Below are positions 1 through 7,571 of a stretch of DNA of 64,000 nucleotides, piece by piece. Numbering within the stretch: the stretch's first letter is position 1; every line of letters begins with the position of its first letter. Position numbers and translations under genes: made by a program. Under the pieces are notes generated by a model. It searched no databases. It was not told the origin of the DNA and saw only the letters and a list, made by a program, of their open reading frames with translations. This stretch comes from Pseudomonas sp. Marseille-Q3773 (lineage in GTDB: Bacteria; Pseudomonadota; Gammaproteobacteria; Pseudomonadales; Pseudomonadaceae): positions 3,534,001-3,598,000 of the forward strand of contig NZ_OU745390.1 in assembly GCF_916618955.1 (NCBI RefSeq). Reading direction: 5' to 3'.

Positions 1-385
1 TGCTGGCGCGCTGTTCGTGGTGCCGTGCCAGCAGTTCCTGGGCCACGCTGCCACCGTAGTCGTGGGCCAGCAGGTGCACCGGCTGCCCAACCTGCAGCTC
101 GGCGAGCAAGGCCTGCTGCAGGTCGGCCTGCTCCATCAGGCTGTAGGCATGATCGACCGGTTTCGCGGAATCGCCAAAGCCGAGCATGTCGCAGGCGATC
201 ACCCGGAAGCGCTGGGCCAAAGGCCCCCACAGGTAGTGCCAATCCCAGCTGGCAGTAGGAAAACCGTGCAACAGCAGCAGGGGCTCGCCTTGCCCTGCAA
301 TCCAGTAGCGGATGCTCTGGCCCCGGAAGGTGAAACTCTGCCCCCGGGTACGCCAGACGCACAATGGAATTTCGGCCATAGGCAT
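1..385 (-). CDS. alpha/beta hydrolase, epoxide hydrolase or dehalogenase-like (partial, C-terminus outside window)
   Basis: The first 128 residues are visible and the gene runs off the left edge. The oxyanion stretch LLLLHGFPTASWDW is at about 36-49. The nucleophile elbow reads HDYGG, with an Asp at about residue 109 where serine esterases have Ser. An Asp nucleophile is known from epoxide hydrolases and haloalkane or haloacetate dehalogenases, so that side of the superfamily is favoured. The substrate cannot be told without the C-terminal acid and His. The start is taken at ATG 385 (MPMAEI). An in-frame upstream GTG would add about 20 residues, and the ribosome-binding site is weak for both. 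There is no signal peptide, so the enzyme is probably cytosolic. Confidence 0.8.
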   Translation of the reverse strand, partial: MPMAEIPLCVWRTRGQSFTFRGQSIRYWIAGQGEPLLLLHGFPTASWDWHYLWGPLAQRFRVIACDMLGFGDSAKPVDHAYSLMEQADLQQALLAELQVGQPVHLLAHDYGGSVAQELLARHHEQRAS

Positions 386-561
386 CAGCAGGGTCCCGGT
401 GAAGTGGTGTTGGCTGAACAAGGCAAGGCTGCGCTCATTGCATGTCACCTCGGCACTTACATGTGCTCTCTGAGTCGAGGCTGAGTCTAGCCAGCAGCCC
501 AAGGCCTTGAACTTGCGTTGCCAGCCAGCTTGATGACTGAGCGAGTCAGGGGCACGAACGG

Positions 562-1248
562 TCAGAGCAGCATGGTCAGCAGCGGTGCCGCGAACAGGTT
601 CAGCAGCCCGGTCAGGACCATCACCAGGCCCGCCACCGAGCCTTCCTCACGGCCCACCTCCTGTGCCCGGCTGACCCCCGCGCCATGGGCACCGACGCCA
701 AACAGCGCACCCCGCGCCAGCGGCGTACGCAACGGCAGCCAGCGCAGCAGTACGCCGCCGAACATGGCCCCGAGTACGCCGGTGAACATCACGAATACTG
801 CGGTCAGCTCCGGTACCCCACCCAGGTCATGCGCCAGCGGCATGGCAAAGGGCGTAGTGATCGAACGTGGCACCAGCGACAGGCTGGTCGCACTGTCCAG
901 TGCGAGCAGGTGAGCCAGCCCCCAGGAACTGGCAATCGAGGCACTGCTGCCGGCCACCATGCCCACCATCAGCGCCGGCCAGTGGCGTGCGAGCATGGCC
1001 CGCTGCTGCCAGATCGGCACCGCGAATGCCACGGTCACCGGGCCGAGCACGCTCATCAGCCAGTGGGTATTGCGGGCATATTCGGCATAGGCGGTGTGCA
1101 GCGGTACCGCCACCGCCAGCAACAAGACCGGTACCAGGATCAGCGGCGACAACAGGTAGCGGCCACTGCGCCGGTACAACCAGCGGCTGCCCAGATAAGC
1201 CAGCAGCGTCAGGGCGAGCCAGAACAGCGGCATAGGTTCAAGGCTCAT
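562..1248 (-). CDS. lrgB: LrgB/CidB-family membrane protein
   Basis: This 228-residue polytopic membrane protein has the LrgB family signature around residues 125-160: a PRSITTP stretch followed by TAVFVMFTGVLGA. LrgB works with LrgA. The pair is known as a holin/antiholin-like system and, in some bacteria, as a pyruvate or metabolite carrier. The start is the ATG at 1248, seven bases after a GGAGG at 1256-1260. This makes the start overlap the end of lrgA by 11 bp, which indicates translational coupling. A further upstream in-frame start exists inside lrgA but lacks a ribosome-binding site. Confidence 0.88.
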   Translation of the reverse strand: MSLEPMPLFWLALTLLAYLGSRWLYRRSGRYLLSPLILVPVLLLAVAVPLHTAYAEYARNTHWLMSVLGPVTVAFAVPIWQQRAMLARHWPALMVGMVAGSSASIASSWGLAHLLALDSATSLSLVPRSITTPFAMPLAHDLGGVPELTAVFVMFTGVLGAMFGGVLLRWLPLRTPLARGALFGVGAHGAGVSRAQEVGREEGSVAGLVMVLTGLLNLFAAPLLTMLL

Positions 1249-1624
1249 GGCGCAACCTCCAGCGGCACACCAGTTCAACGGTCAATGCGGTCACTACCAT
1301 CACCATCAGGGTGCTCACGGCAATCACCAACAAGATGCGCCAGCCTTCGTCACGGATCAGGGCGCCATAATCGAGCAGGCTCATCAACGCCGGAATGAAG
1401 AACAGCAGCATTTCGGCCATCAGCCAGCCCGCACCCAATTGCAGCATGGCCGGCTTGAGCACACCTGCAGCGAACAGCAACAGCAGCATGGCCAGACCCA
1501 TCACCCCACCCGGAATCGGCCAGCCCAGCCAGGAAGCAAGCTGGCCGCCAAGCAGGAACAGGGCACAGAGGGTCGCCAGCTCGGCGAGCAGGCGCAGGGC
1601 TTTTTTCAGTAACGCGGGATTCAT
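1238..1624 (-). CDS. lrgA: LrgA/CidA-family holin-like protein
   Basis: The protein has 128 residues and four predicted membrane helices. The conserved family segment after helix 1 (LGWPIPGGVMGLAMLLL, about 33-49) marks the CidA/LrgA family, small inner-membrane proteins that oligomerise like holins. The ATG at 1624 follows a GAGGAA ribosome-binding site. lrgB overlaps the end by 11 bp. A LysR-type regulator is transcribed divergently from 1722, which resembles the CidR-cidAB arrangement. Control by that regulator is therefore likely but inferred. Confidence 0.87.
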   Translation of the reverse strand: MNPALLKKALRLLAELATLCALFLLGGQLASWLGWPIPGGVMGLAMLLLLFAAGVLKPAMLQLGAGWLMAEMLLFFIPALMSLLDYGALIRDEGWRILLVIAVSTLMVMVVTALTVELVCRWRLRHEP

Positions 1625-1696
1625 GGGGGGTTCCTCGAACAGGCCCTCATTTTAGGATTCGGCTGTCTAGGCCAGAAGCGAATTGTTAGACTGAAC

Positions 1697-1712
1697 TCCA
1701 TTCCAGAATGGA
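1697..1712. promoter_or_regulatory. inverted repeat in the lrgA-LysR divergent gap
   Basis: TCCATTC and GAATGGA are separated by two bases (TCCATTC-CA-GAATGGA) in the 97-bp gap between lrgA and the LysR gene, ten bases before the LysR start codon. The position is suitable for autoregulation. It is not a textbook LysR T-N11-A box, so the assignment as an operator is an inference. Confidence 0.4.
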
Positions 1713-1721
1713 ATTGCGATC

Positions 1722-2618
1722 ATGGAATTCAAACAACTGCGCAGCTTTATCGAAGTGGTTCATCGCGGTGGCTTCACCCAGGCGGCGCAAACCCTGCACA
1801 TCAGCCAGTCGGCCGTGAGCAAACAGGTCGCCCAACTGGAGCAAGATGTGGGCCAGCCGCTACTGGAACGCCAGGCTTCACAGCTGCACCTGACCGCGGC
1901 CGGGCGCATCGTGCTGGAGCGTGGCGAAGCCTTGTTGCGCCAGCGTCAGGCGCTGCTGAGTGAACTGGACGACCTCAGCCAGATGGGCCGCGGCGAGTTG
2001 CGCCTGGGCTTGCCGATGCTGGGCAGCGACGCGCTGTTCGCCGGGTTGTTCACCGAGTACCGGCGGCGTCACCCGAACATTACCGTGCAATTGCTCGAAG
2101 GCGGCAGCCGCAGCGTCGAACAGGCGGTCCGAAGTGGCGAACTGGAACTGGGCGGCAGCCTGACACCCACTGACGAAGCCTTCGACTATCAACCGTTCTG
2201 CAACGAGCCGCTGGATGCCCTGCTACCGGCCAGCCACGGGCTGGCGGGCCAGGACGGGGTGGACCTGCAGCAGCTGGCCGCTACCCCGTTTCTGCTTTAC
2301 CAGCGCAGCTTCGTGCTCAATGACCGGCTACTGAAGGCATGCCAGCAGCAAGGCTTTACCCCTAAGGAAGGCGGGCGCAGTGGCCAGGCCGACTTTCTCG
2401 CGGCGCTGGTGGCGGCAGGCCAGGGCGTGGTGTTGCTGCCCCGTGTGGTGGCAAGCGCACTGGAACGCCCCGGGGTAGTGCGTTTGCCGCTGCGCTCGCC
2501 GGAGGACTTGCGTTGGGACATTGCCTTCATCTGGCGCCGCGGGGCGTACCTGTCACGAGCCGCGCAGGCATGGTTGGCGTTGGTGAACGAGCGGCCAGTG
2601 CCCGACAGCAAGGCATGA
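1722..2618 (+). CDS. LysR-type transcriptional regulator, divergent from lrgAB
   Basis: The 298-residue length is typical of the family. The winged helix-turn-helix is at about residues 3-62 (FIEVVHRGGFTQAAQTLHIS, then QSAVSKQVAQLE). It is followed by a periplasmic-binding-protein-like effector domain. The ATG at 1722 is the first codon of the conserved MEFKQLRSF opening. It is divergent from lrgAB across 97 bp, which makes lrgAB and its own gene the likely targets. The ligand is unknown. Pyruvate or acetate would fit the CidR precedent, but nothing in the sequence shows it. Confidence 0.88.
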   Translation: MEFKQLRSFIEVVHRGGFTQAAQTLHISQSAVSKQVAQLEQDVGQPLLERQASQLHLTAAGRIVLERGEALLRQRQALLSELDDLSQMGRGELRLGLPMLGSDALFAGLFTEYRRRHPNITVQLLEGGSRSVEQAVRSGELELGGSLTPTDEAFDYQPFCNEPLDALLPASHGLAGQDGVDLQQLAATPFLLYQRSFVLNDRLLKACQQQGFTPKEGGRSGQADFLAALVAAGQGVVLLPRVVASALERPGVVRLPLRSPEDLRWDIAFIWRRGAYLSRAAQAWLALVNERPVPDSKA

Positions 2619-2630
2619 GTTGCCCAAGCT

Positions 2631-2662
2631 GGCCTCTTCGCGGGGTTACCCGCGAAAAGGCC
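2631..2662. repeat. REP-type palindrome
   Basis: A 14-base arm starting GGCCTCTTCGCGGG pairs with CCCGCGAAAAGGCC across a 4-base loop, with one mismatch. It lies in the convergent gap between the LysR gene and the flavodoxin gene, where it may also terminate transcription. The core (GCGGG..CCCGC) recurs elsewhere in the window. Confidence 0.75.
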
Positions 2663-2682
2663 GGTAGCGGCGACACAGCCCG

Positions 2683-3138
2683 TCAGGCTTTGAGTGCAGC
2701 AGCCAACTCGGCCAGCCAAGGCTCGGCATCCGCTTCCGGGGTTACCGTCTCACTGGCATCCAGGCGCAGCATCGGCTGCACTTCGCGCACGCCCAGTTCG
2801 GCAAACAGCTCGCGCAGTTGCTCACCGCCACCGCAGTAGGTATCGCCATAGCTGGAATCGCCCAGCCCGATCACCGCGCCCGGCAGGCCACGCCAGGCCG
2901 CCGGCAGCGCATCGCGGATGCTGCTGTACAGCGGCATGAGGCTATCCGGCAGCTCGCCCATGCCGGTGGTCGAGGTGACGGCCAGCAGGGCATCTGGCGC
3001 AAAACCTTCAAGGTCCTGCAAGGTGGCGCGTGCCGCATGCCAGGCTTCCAGGCCCGCTGCCTTGAGCAGCGTTTCAGCGTGACGGGCGACTTCTTCGGCG
3101 GTGCCATAGACCGATCCGGAAATAATGGCGACTTTCAT
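2683..3138 (-). CDS. flavodoxin (MioC-like)
   Basis: The protein has 151 residues and a flavodoxin fold. The N-terminal FMN phosphate-binding loop is SGSVYGTAEEVA (about 7-18). The second FMN loop is TSTTGMGELPD, and a third flavin-contacting stretch is GLGDSSYGDTYCGGG. It carries electrons to a reductase-dependent partner. MioC, for example, supports biotin synthase, but the partner here is not shown. The ATG at 3138 (MKVAII) is preferred over the TTG one codon upstream. No strong ribosome-binding site is visible. Confidence 0.88.
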   Translation of the reverse strand: MKVAIISGSVYGTAEEVARHAETLLKAAGLEAWHAARATLQDLEGFAPDALLAVTSTTGMGELPDSLMPLYSSIRDALPAAWRGLPGAVIGLGDSSYGDTYCGGGEQLRELFAELGVREVQPMLRLDASETVTPEADAEPWLAELAAALKA

Positions 3139-3253
3139 CAAGTAGAGGATTCCGAAACTGAGTGAAATCGTAGGATACTACCACCCAGCGCTGGCAAAAG
3201 GTCGCCTCTATCAAATACGCCATCTTCAGCCCTTCTTCGCCAATGGCCCGAAC

Positions 3254-3682
3254 ATGATCAACGCCCAATTGCTGCAATCCATGGTCGACGCATCCAACGA
3301 CGGGATCGTGGTCGCCGAACAGGAAGGCGACGACACCATCCTGATCTATGTGAATGCCGCCTTCGAACGCCTGACCGGTTATAGCCGTGACGAGATCCTT
3401 TATCAGGATTGTCGCTTCCTGCAGGCTGACGACCGTGACCAGCTTGGCCGCGCCCGCATTCGCAAGGCGCTGGCCGAAGGCCGCCCTTGCCGCGAAGTGC
3501 TGCGCAACTACCGCAAGGATGGCAGCGCTTTCTGGAACGAGCTGTCGATCACCCCGGTGAGGCACGATGCCGAGCAACGGACCTACTTCATCGGTATCCA
3601 GAAGGACGTGAGCCGCCAGGTCGAACTGGAACGCGAGCTGGCGGAGCTACACGCTCGTCCGAAACCCGACGAACGCACCTGA
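3254..3682 (+). CDS. PpSB1-LOV: short LOV blue-light photoreceptor (PpSB1-LOV type)
   Basis: This 142-residue protein is essentially one LOV/PAS domain with short N- and C-cap helices and no output domain. The photoactive cysteine is C53 in the motif QDCRFLQ, where the canonical form has Asn in place of the Asp (NCRFLQ). Blue light makes a covalent adduct between this Cys and FMN. R61 and R66, which in PpSB1-LOV contact the FMN phosphate and slow dark recovery, are present, as is the IGIQKDVS end of the core. Length and sequence match the recalled P. putida PpSB1-LOV closely. In P. putida KT2440 this photoreceptor is reported to be needed for light-induced transcription together with PplR regulators. 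A pplR3-like gene lies two genes downstream on the opposite strand. Confidence 0.95.
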   Translation: MINAQLLQSMVDASNDGIVVAEQEGDDTILIYVNAAFERLTGYSRDEILYQDCRFLQADDRDQLGRARIRKALAEGRPCREVLRNYRKDGSAFWNELSITPVRHDAEQRTYFIGIQKDVSRQVELERELAELHARPKPDERT

Positions 3683-3741
3683 ACCAAGTACGCCGGCCAC
3701 GGTCAATCCCGTTGAAGAAAACGCCACCCTTGAGTTCGATC

Positions 3742-4359
3742 ATGCAAGCAGAAGCGCTCCTCACCCAGGACGAACTGGACTTCATACAGAAAATGCAGCA
3801 TTCGCCGCAGTTGAACCTGGCCGATCCGATGTCGAGCCTGCTGGTCAATGGCGATCGCCGCATCCAGAGCCTGCTCACTCGTCTGGTGGCCAACGAGCAA
3901 GTCACCTTGCAGGCCCAGTTCAACAACCAGCAGATCAGCTTCCCGCTGCAACTGGTGGAAGATGAATTCCACGCCCTGCACTTGCAGCTCGGCTCGCCGG
4001 AAATCTACGAGGACGGCCCCATGCTGCGCCCCTGGCGCCTGTCGATGGAGCAGCCGAGCGCGTTGCTTGATGCCGATGGGCAGGACAGCGGCCTGCGGGT
4101 TCGTGATATTTCGTTCAAGGGTACGCTAGTTGAAGTTCGTGGCCTGCCGGCAGCGCCAGCCCGCTTCGAGCTGCGCTTCGCGCCTGGCGGCATCACTCCC
4201 ATCGAACTGCATGGCGTGTTGAGCCGGCGCATCGGCCCGGACCTGGCCGCCTACGACCTCAGCCAAAGCGCGGCCGAAGAAACCGAACGCCTGCGCGACT
4301 ACATTCTTCAGGCCCATCGTCGGGCCCACCCCGAACTGCACACTCAGGTATCGAGCTGA
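3742..4359 (+). CDS. PilZ-domain protein beside the light-sensing genes
   Basis: The protein has 205 residues. The C-terminal half resembles a PilZ domain: an Arg-containing PWRLSM stretch, DISFKG (the DxSxxG motif) and a strand-rich tail. The N-terminal half (about 1-100) looks like a YcgR-N or PilZN-type beta domain. PilZ domains bind cyclic-di-GMP, but the usual RxxxR motif is not clean here, so binding should not be assumed. The ATG at 3742 is chosen. A TTG four codons earlier is possible. The gene starts 59 bp after the LOV gene on the same strand, so co-transcription is likely. Its 3' end overlaps the convergent pplR3 gene by 16 bp. Confidence 0.7.
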   Translation: MQAEALLTQDELDFIQKMQHSPQLNLADPMSSLLVNGDRRIQSLLTRLVANEQVTLQAQFNNQQISFPLQLVEDEFHALHLQLGSPEIYEDGPMLRPWRLSMEQPSALLDADGQDSGLRVRDISFKGTLVEVRGLPAAPARFELRFAPGGITPIELHGVLSRRIGPDLAAYDLSQSAAEETERLRDYILQAHRRAHPELHTQVSS

Positions 4360-5279
4360 CCGGCCAGAAACTGCCGCAAGCGTTGGCGCATCACGCTACC
4401 TTGTGCCCCCAGGCAGGCAATCGGGCTCCCAGCCAGGCTGTCCTGTGCCAGTTCCGCCGCCTCACCGGCCAGTAGCAACGGGCACTCCAACCCGGCCACC
4501 AGGCGTGCCAGGCGCCGGCTGAGTTCGACAGTGGGGGACTGGTGGGAGAACAGCACTAGCGCATCCGGTTTCAGGCGCTCGCAAACCAGCGCCAGCTCCG
4601 CCAGCGGCTGCCCGTTCGCCAACAGGGTCACGCCCACTTCGTCGCAGCCCAGAGCCAGGCTGGTAACCAGCAGTTCCAGCTCATGGCACTGCCCCGGAAG
4701 TGGCGCCAACACCACCGTGCGCTTACGCGGCGCATGGGCCAGCCGCAAGCGGGCGAACACCCGGCCACGCAGGAACTGGTCCAGGAACAGCCACTCGCTG
4801 GCCTGCCCATAACCGCCCTGCCCGACGGCCAGGTCATGCCACACCGGCATGAACACTTCGCAGAAAACCTGGTCCAGGGCGCTTGCCGCAAACACCTCGT
4901 CGAACAGGCGGTCCAGGCTTGCTGCATCAAAACGTTGCAGTGCCTGGCGAATCTGCTGCTGCCAGCGTGTCCAGGCATCCGTCGCCGCGCCTGCCTGCCC
5001 TGCCAGGGCATGGTCGCGTGCAAGGATGCTGCCAACCTTGCTCACCGCCACACCGCGCTCCAGCCAGCCGAGGATGCGCCTTACGTCATCGATATTGGCT
5101 TGCGAGTACAGGCGGTGACCACTGTCGGTGCGGGTCGGCTGGATCAGACCATAGCGGCGCTCCCACGCGCGCAAGGTCACGGCATTGACGCCAGTCAGGC
5201 GAGAAACTTCACGGATCGGAAACAGGTCCTGCTGCATCAGGCCGGCGTCGATCACTGGTTTACGTCCCTGTTCGTTCAT
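4344..5279 (-). CDS. pplR3: MerR-family light-responsive regulator (class II LitR, PplR3-like)
   Basis: The protein has 311 residues. A MerR winged helix-turn-helix lies at about 18-85 (PIREVSRLTGVNAVTLRAWE), followed by a four-helix segment and a B12-binding-like Rossmann domain. In CarH/LitR, cobalamin is held by an ExHxxG-type motif and a W-x9-EH motif. Here the His survives in GQCHELEL but the following Gly is lost, and the EH pair reads SEW. The domain is therefore a degenerate B12 domain, as in class II LitR. In P. putida three such regulators work with short LOV proteins rather than B12, and pplR3 is the one reported next to PpSB1-LOV, as seen here. The ATG at 5279 is preferred over a GTG two codons upstream. 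Confidence 0.88.
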   Translation of the reverse strand: MNEQGRKPVIDAGLMQQDLFPIREVSRLTGVNAVTLRAWERRYGLIQPTRTDSGHRLYSQANIDDVRRILGWLERGVAVSKVGSILARDHALAGQAGAATDAWTRWQQQIRQALQRFDAASLDRLFDEVFAASALDQVFCEVFMPVWHDLAVGQGGYGQASEWLFLDQFLRGRVFARLRLAHAPRKRTVVLAPLPGQCHELELLVTSLALGCDEVGVTLLANGQPLAELALVCERLKPDALVLFSHQSPTVELSRRLARLVAGLECPLLLAGEAAELAQDSLAGSPIACLGAQGSVMRQRLRQFLAGQLDT

Positions 5280-5493
5280 ATGCACGGGGTACCCTGTGGA
5301 AGTTCGAGCAATAGTCTACTACGGCCGTAACGGGCACAGGGATCGACCGTTTGCCGGATGACATTGGCCGAAGAATGCCGATACGCGATAATCCGCGCCC
5401 GATTCTTGCATGCACGCCTGCGTCGCCCACCACCCCGGGCGGCTCAGCCAGAAGGGCCAGCTACCCGCCAGCCCTGTTGCCAGGAGATACACG

Positions 5494-6054
5494 ATGTCTA
5501 CCCCACCCGTCACCTTGATGGTGTCGCGCCGCGCCGCCCATGGCCGCTACCAGGACCTGCTGGCCTGGCTGCATGAAGGCGAGCAGCTGGCCACCGATTT
5601 CCCCGGCTACCTCGGCTCGGGCATCCTCGCCCCACCCCACGATGGCGATGAGTTCCAGATCATCTTCCGCTTCAGCGACGAACCCACCTTGCATGCCTGG
5701 GAGCACTCCGCTTCGCGCCGGGCCTGGTTGCAACGCGGCAACGGCCTGTTCGAACGCCCCAGAGAGGCGCGCGTAAGCGGCATTGATGACTGGTTTGGCA
5801 CCAACATGGTGCAGAAACCGCCGCGTTGGAAGCAGGCCGTGGCCATCTGGTTGGCGTTTTTCCCAGTTTCGCTGGTGTTCAACCTGGTGTTCGGCCACTG
5901 GCTGGCCGCGCTGGAACTGTTGCCTCGGGTACTGCTCAGCACCCTGGCCCTGACCCCTGTGATGGTCTACCTGTTCATCCCGCTATCCACCCGCCTGCTG
6001 GCCGGCTGGCTGCACGCGTCGCCGCCCAGCACGGGTGCCCTGCGCAGCCGCTGA
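5494..6054 (+). CDS. antibiotic biosynthesis monooxygenase (ABM) domain fused to a membrane tail
   Basis: The protein has 186 residues. The N-terminal about 100 residues form an ABM-type ferredoxin-like domain (VTLMVSRRAAHGRYQDLLAW, then GYLGSGIL and FQIIFRF). Two or three hydrophobic helices follow at about 115-175 (WLAFFPVSLVFNLVFGHWLA and PVMVYLFIPLSTRLL). The layout matches family members annotated as ABM-domain membrane proteins of unknown function. The ATG at 5494 follows an AGGAGA ribosome-binding site at 5482-5487. The gene is divergent from pplR3 across 214 bp, so it could be a target of that regulator. I found no TGTACA-N12-TGTACA-like repeat in the gap. Confidence 0.75.
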   Translation: MSTPPVTLMVSRRAAHGRYQDLLAWLHEGEQLATDFPGYLGSGILAPPHDGDEFQIIFRFSDEPTLHAWEHSASRRAWLQRGNGLFERPREARVSGIDDWFGTNMVQKPPRWKQAVAIWLAFFPVSLVFNLVFGHWLAALELLPRVLLSTLALTPVMVYLFIPLSTRLLAGWLHASPPSTGALRSR

Positions 6055-6130
6055 GGCCAGCGGTACACGCGCTGAACAGTTCGGGTATGCTGGGCGGCAA
6101 CCCAAGGACAGACAGTTGACCGCCCCCAAC

Positions 6131-6823
6131 ATGAACAGCCCAATTCTCGTTACCGGAGCCAGCCAGCGCGTCGGGCTGGCCCTGGCCCTTGAACTGGCCC
6201 AGGCCGGCCATACGGTGGTCAGTGCCAGCCGCAACGTCCAGCCACAGGCGGCCCACCCGAACATCGTGCAGTTCCAGGCCGACCTGTGCCAGGCCGCCGA
6301 CCGCCAGGCCCTGATCGACTACTTGCATGGCCATTACGACGGCCTGCGCGCGATCATCCATAACGCCTCGCTGTGGCTCGACGATGGTCTCGACAACCTC
6401 GAGACCATGTTCCGCCTGCACGTCGAAGCGCCCTACCACCTCAACCTGGCCCTGGGCGAGCTGCTGGCGAGGATGGACAAGGCCGACATCATTCATATTT
6501 GCGACGAAACCTCTTCGCGCGGCAGCAAGAGCCATATCGGTTATGCCGCGACCAAGGCCGCGTTGCAGAACATGGTGCTGTCGTTCGCCGAAAAATATGC
6601 GCCCAAGGTGCGTGTGAACGGTATCCTGCCCGGGCTGCTGATCCTCAAGGAAGGCGGTGACGAAGCCTATCGTCAGCAAACCTTGAAGAAAGCCTTGCTG
6701 GAGTTCGAACCCGGCGCCGGCCCGTTGATCGAGACGGTCAAGTACCTGCTCGCCAGCCAGTACAGCACTGGCAGCCAGGTGGTCATCAATGGTGGCCGCC
6801 ACCTGAAGAATCGCATGACCTGA
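6131..6823 (+). CDS. folM: dihydromonapterin reductase, short-chain dehydrogenase family
   Basis: The protein has 230 residues. The Rossmann glycine motif is VTGASQRVGLALA (about 8-20), NASLW follows strand 4, and the catalytic Tyr-Lys pair is in GYAATKAAL. FolM reduces dihydromonapterin to tetrahydromonapterin with NADPH and also has dihydrofolate reductase activity. In Pseudomonas tetrahydromonapterin is the cofactor of phenylalanine hydroxylase. The ATG at 6131 gives the family length, although the ribosome-binding site is poor. A DUF1244 gene and a HopJ gene follow within 10 bp and with an 8-bp overlap, forming one operon. Confidence 0.88.
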   Translation: MNSPILVTGASQRVGLALALELAQAGHTVVSASRNVQPQAAHPNIVQFQADLCQAADRQALIDYLHGHYDGLRAIIHNASLWLDDGLDNLETMFRLHVEAPYHLNLALGELLARMDKADIIHICDETSSRGSKSHIGYAATKAALQNMVLSFAEKYAPKVRVNGILPGLLILKEGGDEAYRQQTLKKALLEFEPGAGPLIETVKYLLASQYSTGSQVVINGGRHLKNRMT

Positions 6824-6832
6824 GAGAAGCCC

Positions 6833-7129
6833 ATGACCCCACAGCAACAGCTCGAACTCGAGGCCGCCGCGTTCCGGCGCCTGGTCGAACACCTGCAGAA
6901 GCGCAGCGACGTGCAGAACATCGACCTGATGAACCTGTCCGGTTTCTGCCGCAACTGCCTGTCCAAGTGGTACAAGGCGGCGGCTGACGAGCGCCAGCTC
7001 GACGTAAGCCTGGACGATGCCCGCGAAGCGGTGTACGGCATGCCCTACGCCGAGTGGAAAGCCCAATACCAGAAAGAAGCCAGCGCCGAGCAACAAGCGG
7101 CGTTCGAAAAAGGAAAACCTCGTGACTGA
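6833..7129 (+). CDS. DUF1244 domain protein
   Basis: The 98-residue protein matches the DUF1244 family, small alpha-helical proteins with a conserved NLSGFCRNCLSKWY core, here at about 35-49. The two cysteines in FCRNC suggest a metal site or structural role. The function is unknown. It begins 9 bp after folM behind a GAGAAG ribosome-binding site and overlaps the next gene by 8 bp. The stable linkage to folM suggests a role connected with pterin metabolism, but this is only an inference from context. Confidence 0.85.
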   Translation: MTPQQQLELEAAAFRRLVEHLQKRSDVQNIDLMNLSGFCRNCLSKWYKAAADERQLDVSLDDAREAVYGMPYAEWKAQYQKEASAEQQAAFEKGKPRD

Positions 7130-7463
7130 CCTCGACACCCTGCGCGCCAGCTTCGCCAGCGGCAAACACGTCTTTGCCGATACCCTGGCGTTCGTTGCCG
7201 ACCATTACAGCTACCAGCCACAAGCCTTCGACAACGGTGGCGTGGCGAATGCGGCCGGACAGAACGAAGGCTCGTGCAAGACCTTGGGCCTGGCGCTGCT
7301 GGAAGGGCTGAGCGACCAGGAAGCGCTGCTGGCCTTTGGCGAGCACTACCGGGATGTGCTGGCCACGCCGGACGGCAGCGACCATGGCAACATCCGCGCA
7401 CTGATCAAGCATGGTCTGGCCGGTGTGAAGTTTGCCGGGCAGCCACTTTCGCGCAAGGCGTGA
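7122..7463 (+). CDS. HopJ-family protein (type III effector HopJ homologue)
   Basis: The protein has 113 residues. The family core includes FADTLAFVADHYSYQPQAF and NEGSCKTLGLALLEGLSDQE. The name comes from HopPmaJ of P. syringae, but most members are housekeeping proteins of unknown function encoded in bacteria that lack type III secretion. There is no secretion signal to see. Translation starts at GTG 7122, about seven bases after AAGGA, inside the end of the DUF1244 gene. The 8-bp overlap points to translational coupling. The protein is probably cytosolic. Confidence 0.85.
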   Translation: MTDLDTLRASFASGKHVFADTLAFVADHYSYQPQAFDNGGVANAAGQNEGSCKTLGLALLEGLSDQEALLAFGEHYRDVLATPDGSDHGNIRALIKHGLAGVKFAGQPLSRKA

Positions 7464-7467
7464 GATT

Positions 7468-7553
7468 GCCGGGGCTGCTTTGCAGCCCATCGCGACACAA
7501 GGCCGCTGCTACAGCCGGAGCGGCCTTGTGTCGCGATGGGCCGCAAGGCGGCC
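7468..7553. repeat. BIME: two inverted REP units
   Basis: The first unit reads GGGGCTGCTTTGCAGCCC and then ATCGCGACACAAGGCCGC. The second is its near-exact inverse, ending in a GGGCCGCAAGGCGGCC stem. It sits between the convergent HopJ and hydrolase genes. This is the TGTGTCGCGA REP type of the P. putida group. Confidence 0.88.
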
Positions 7554-7571
7554 GACGAAGTCTGTATTACC

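Noticed and set aside
3742..4359. upstream extension of the PilZ gene into the LOV gene
   Set aside because: The frame is open back to 3487 but that part is a shadow of the LOV coding region. The family-like sequence begins at the ATG at 3742.
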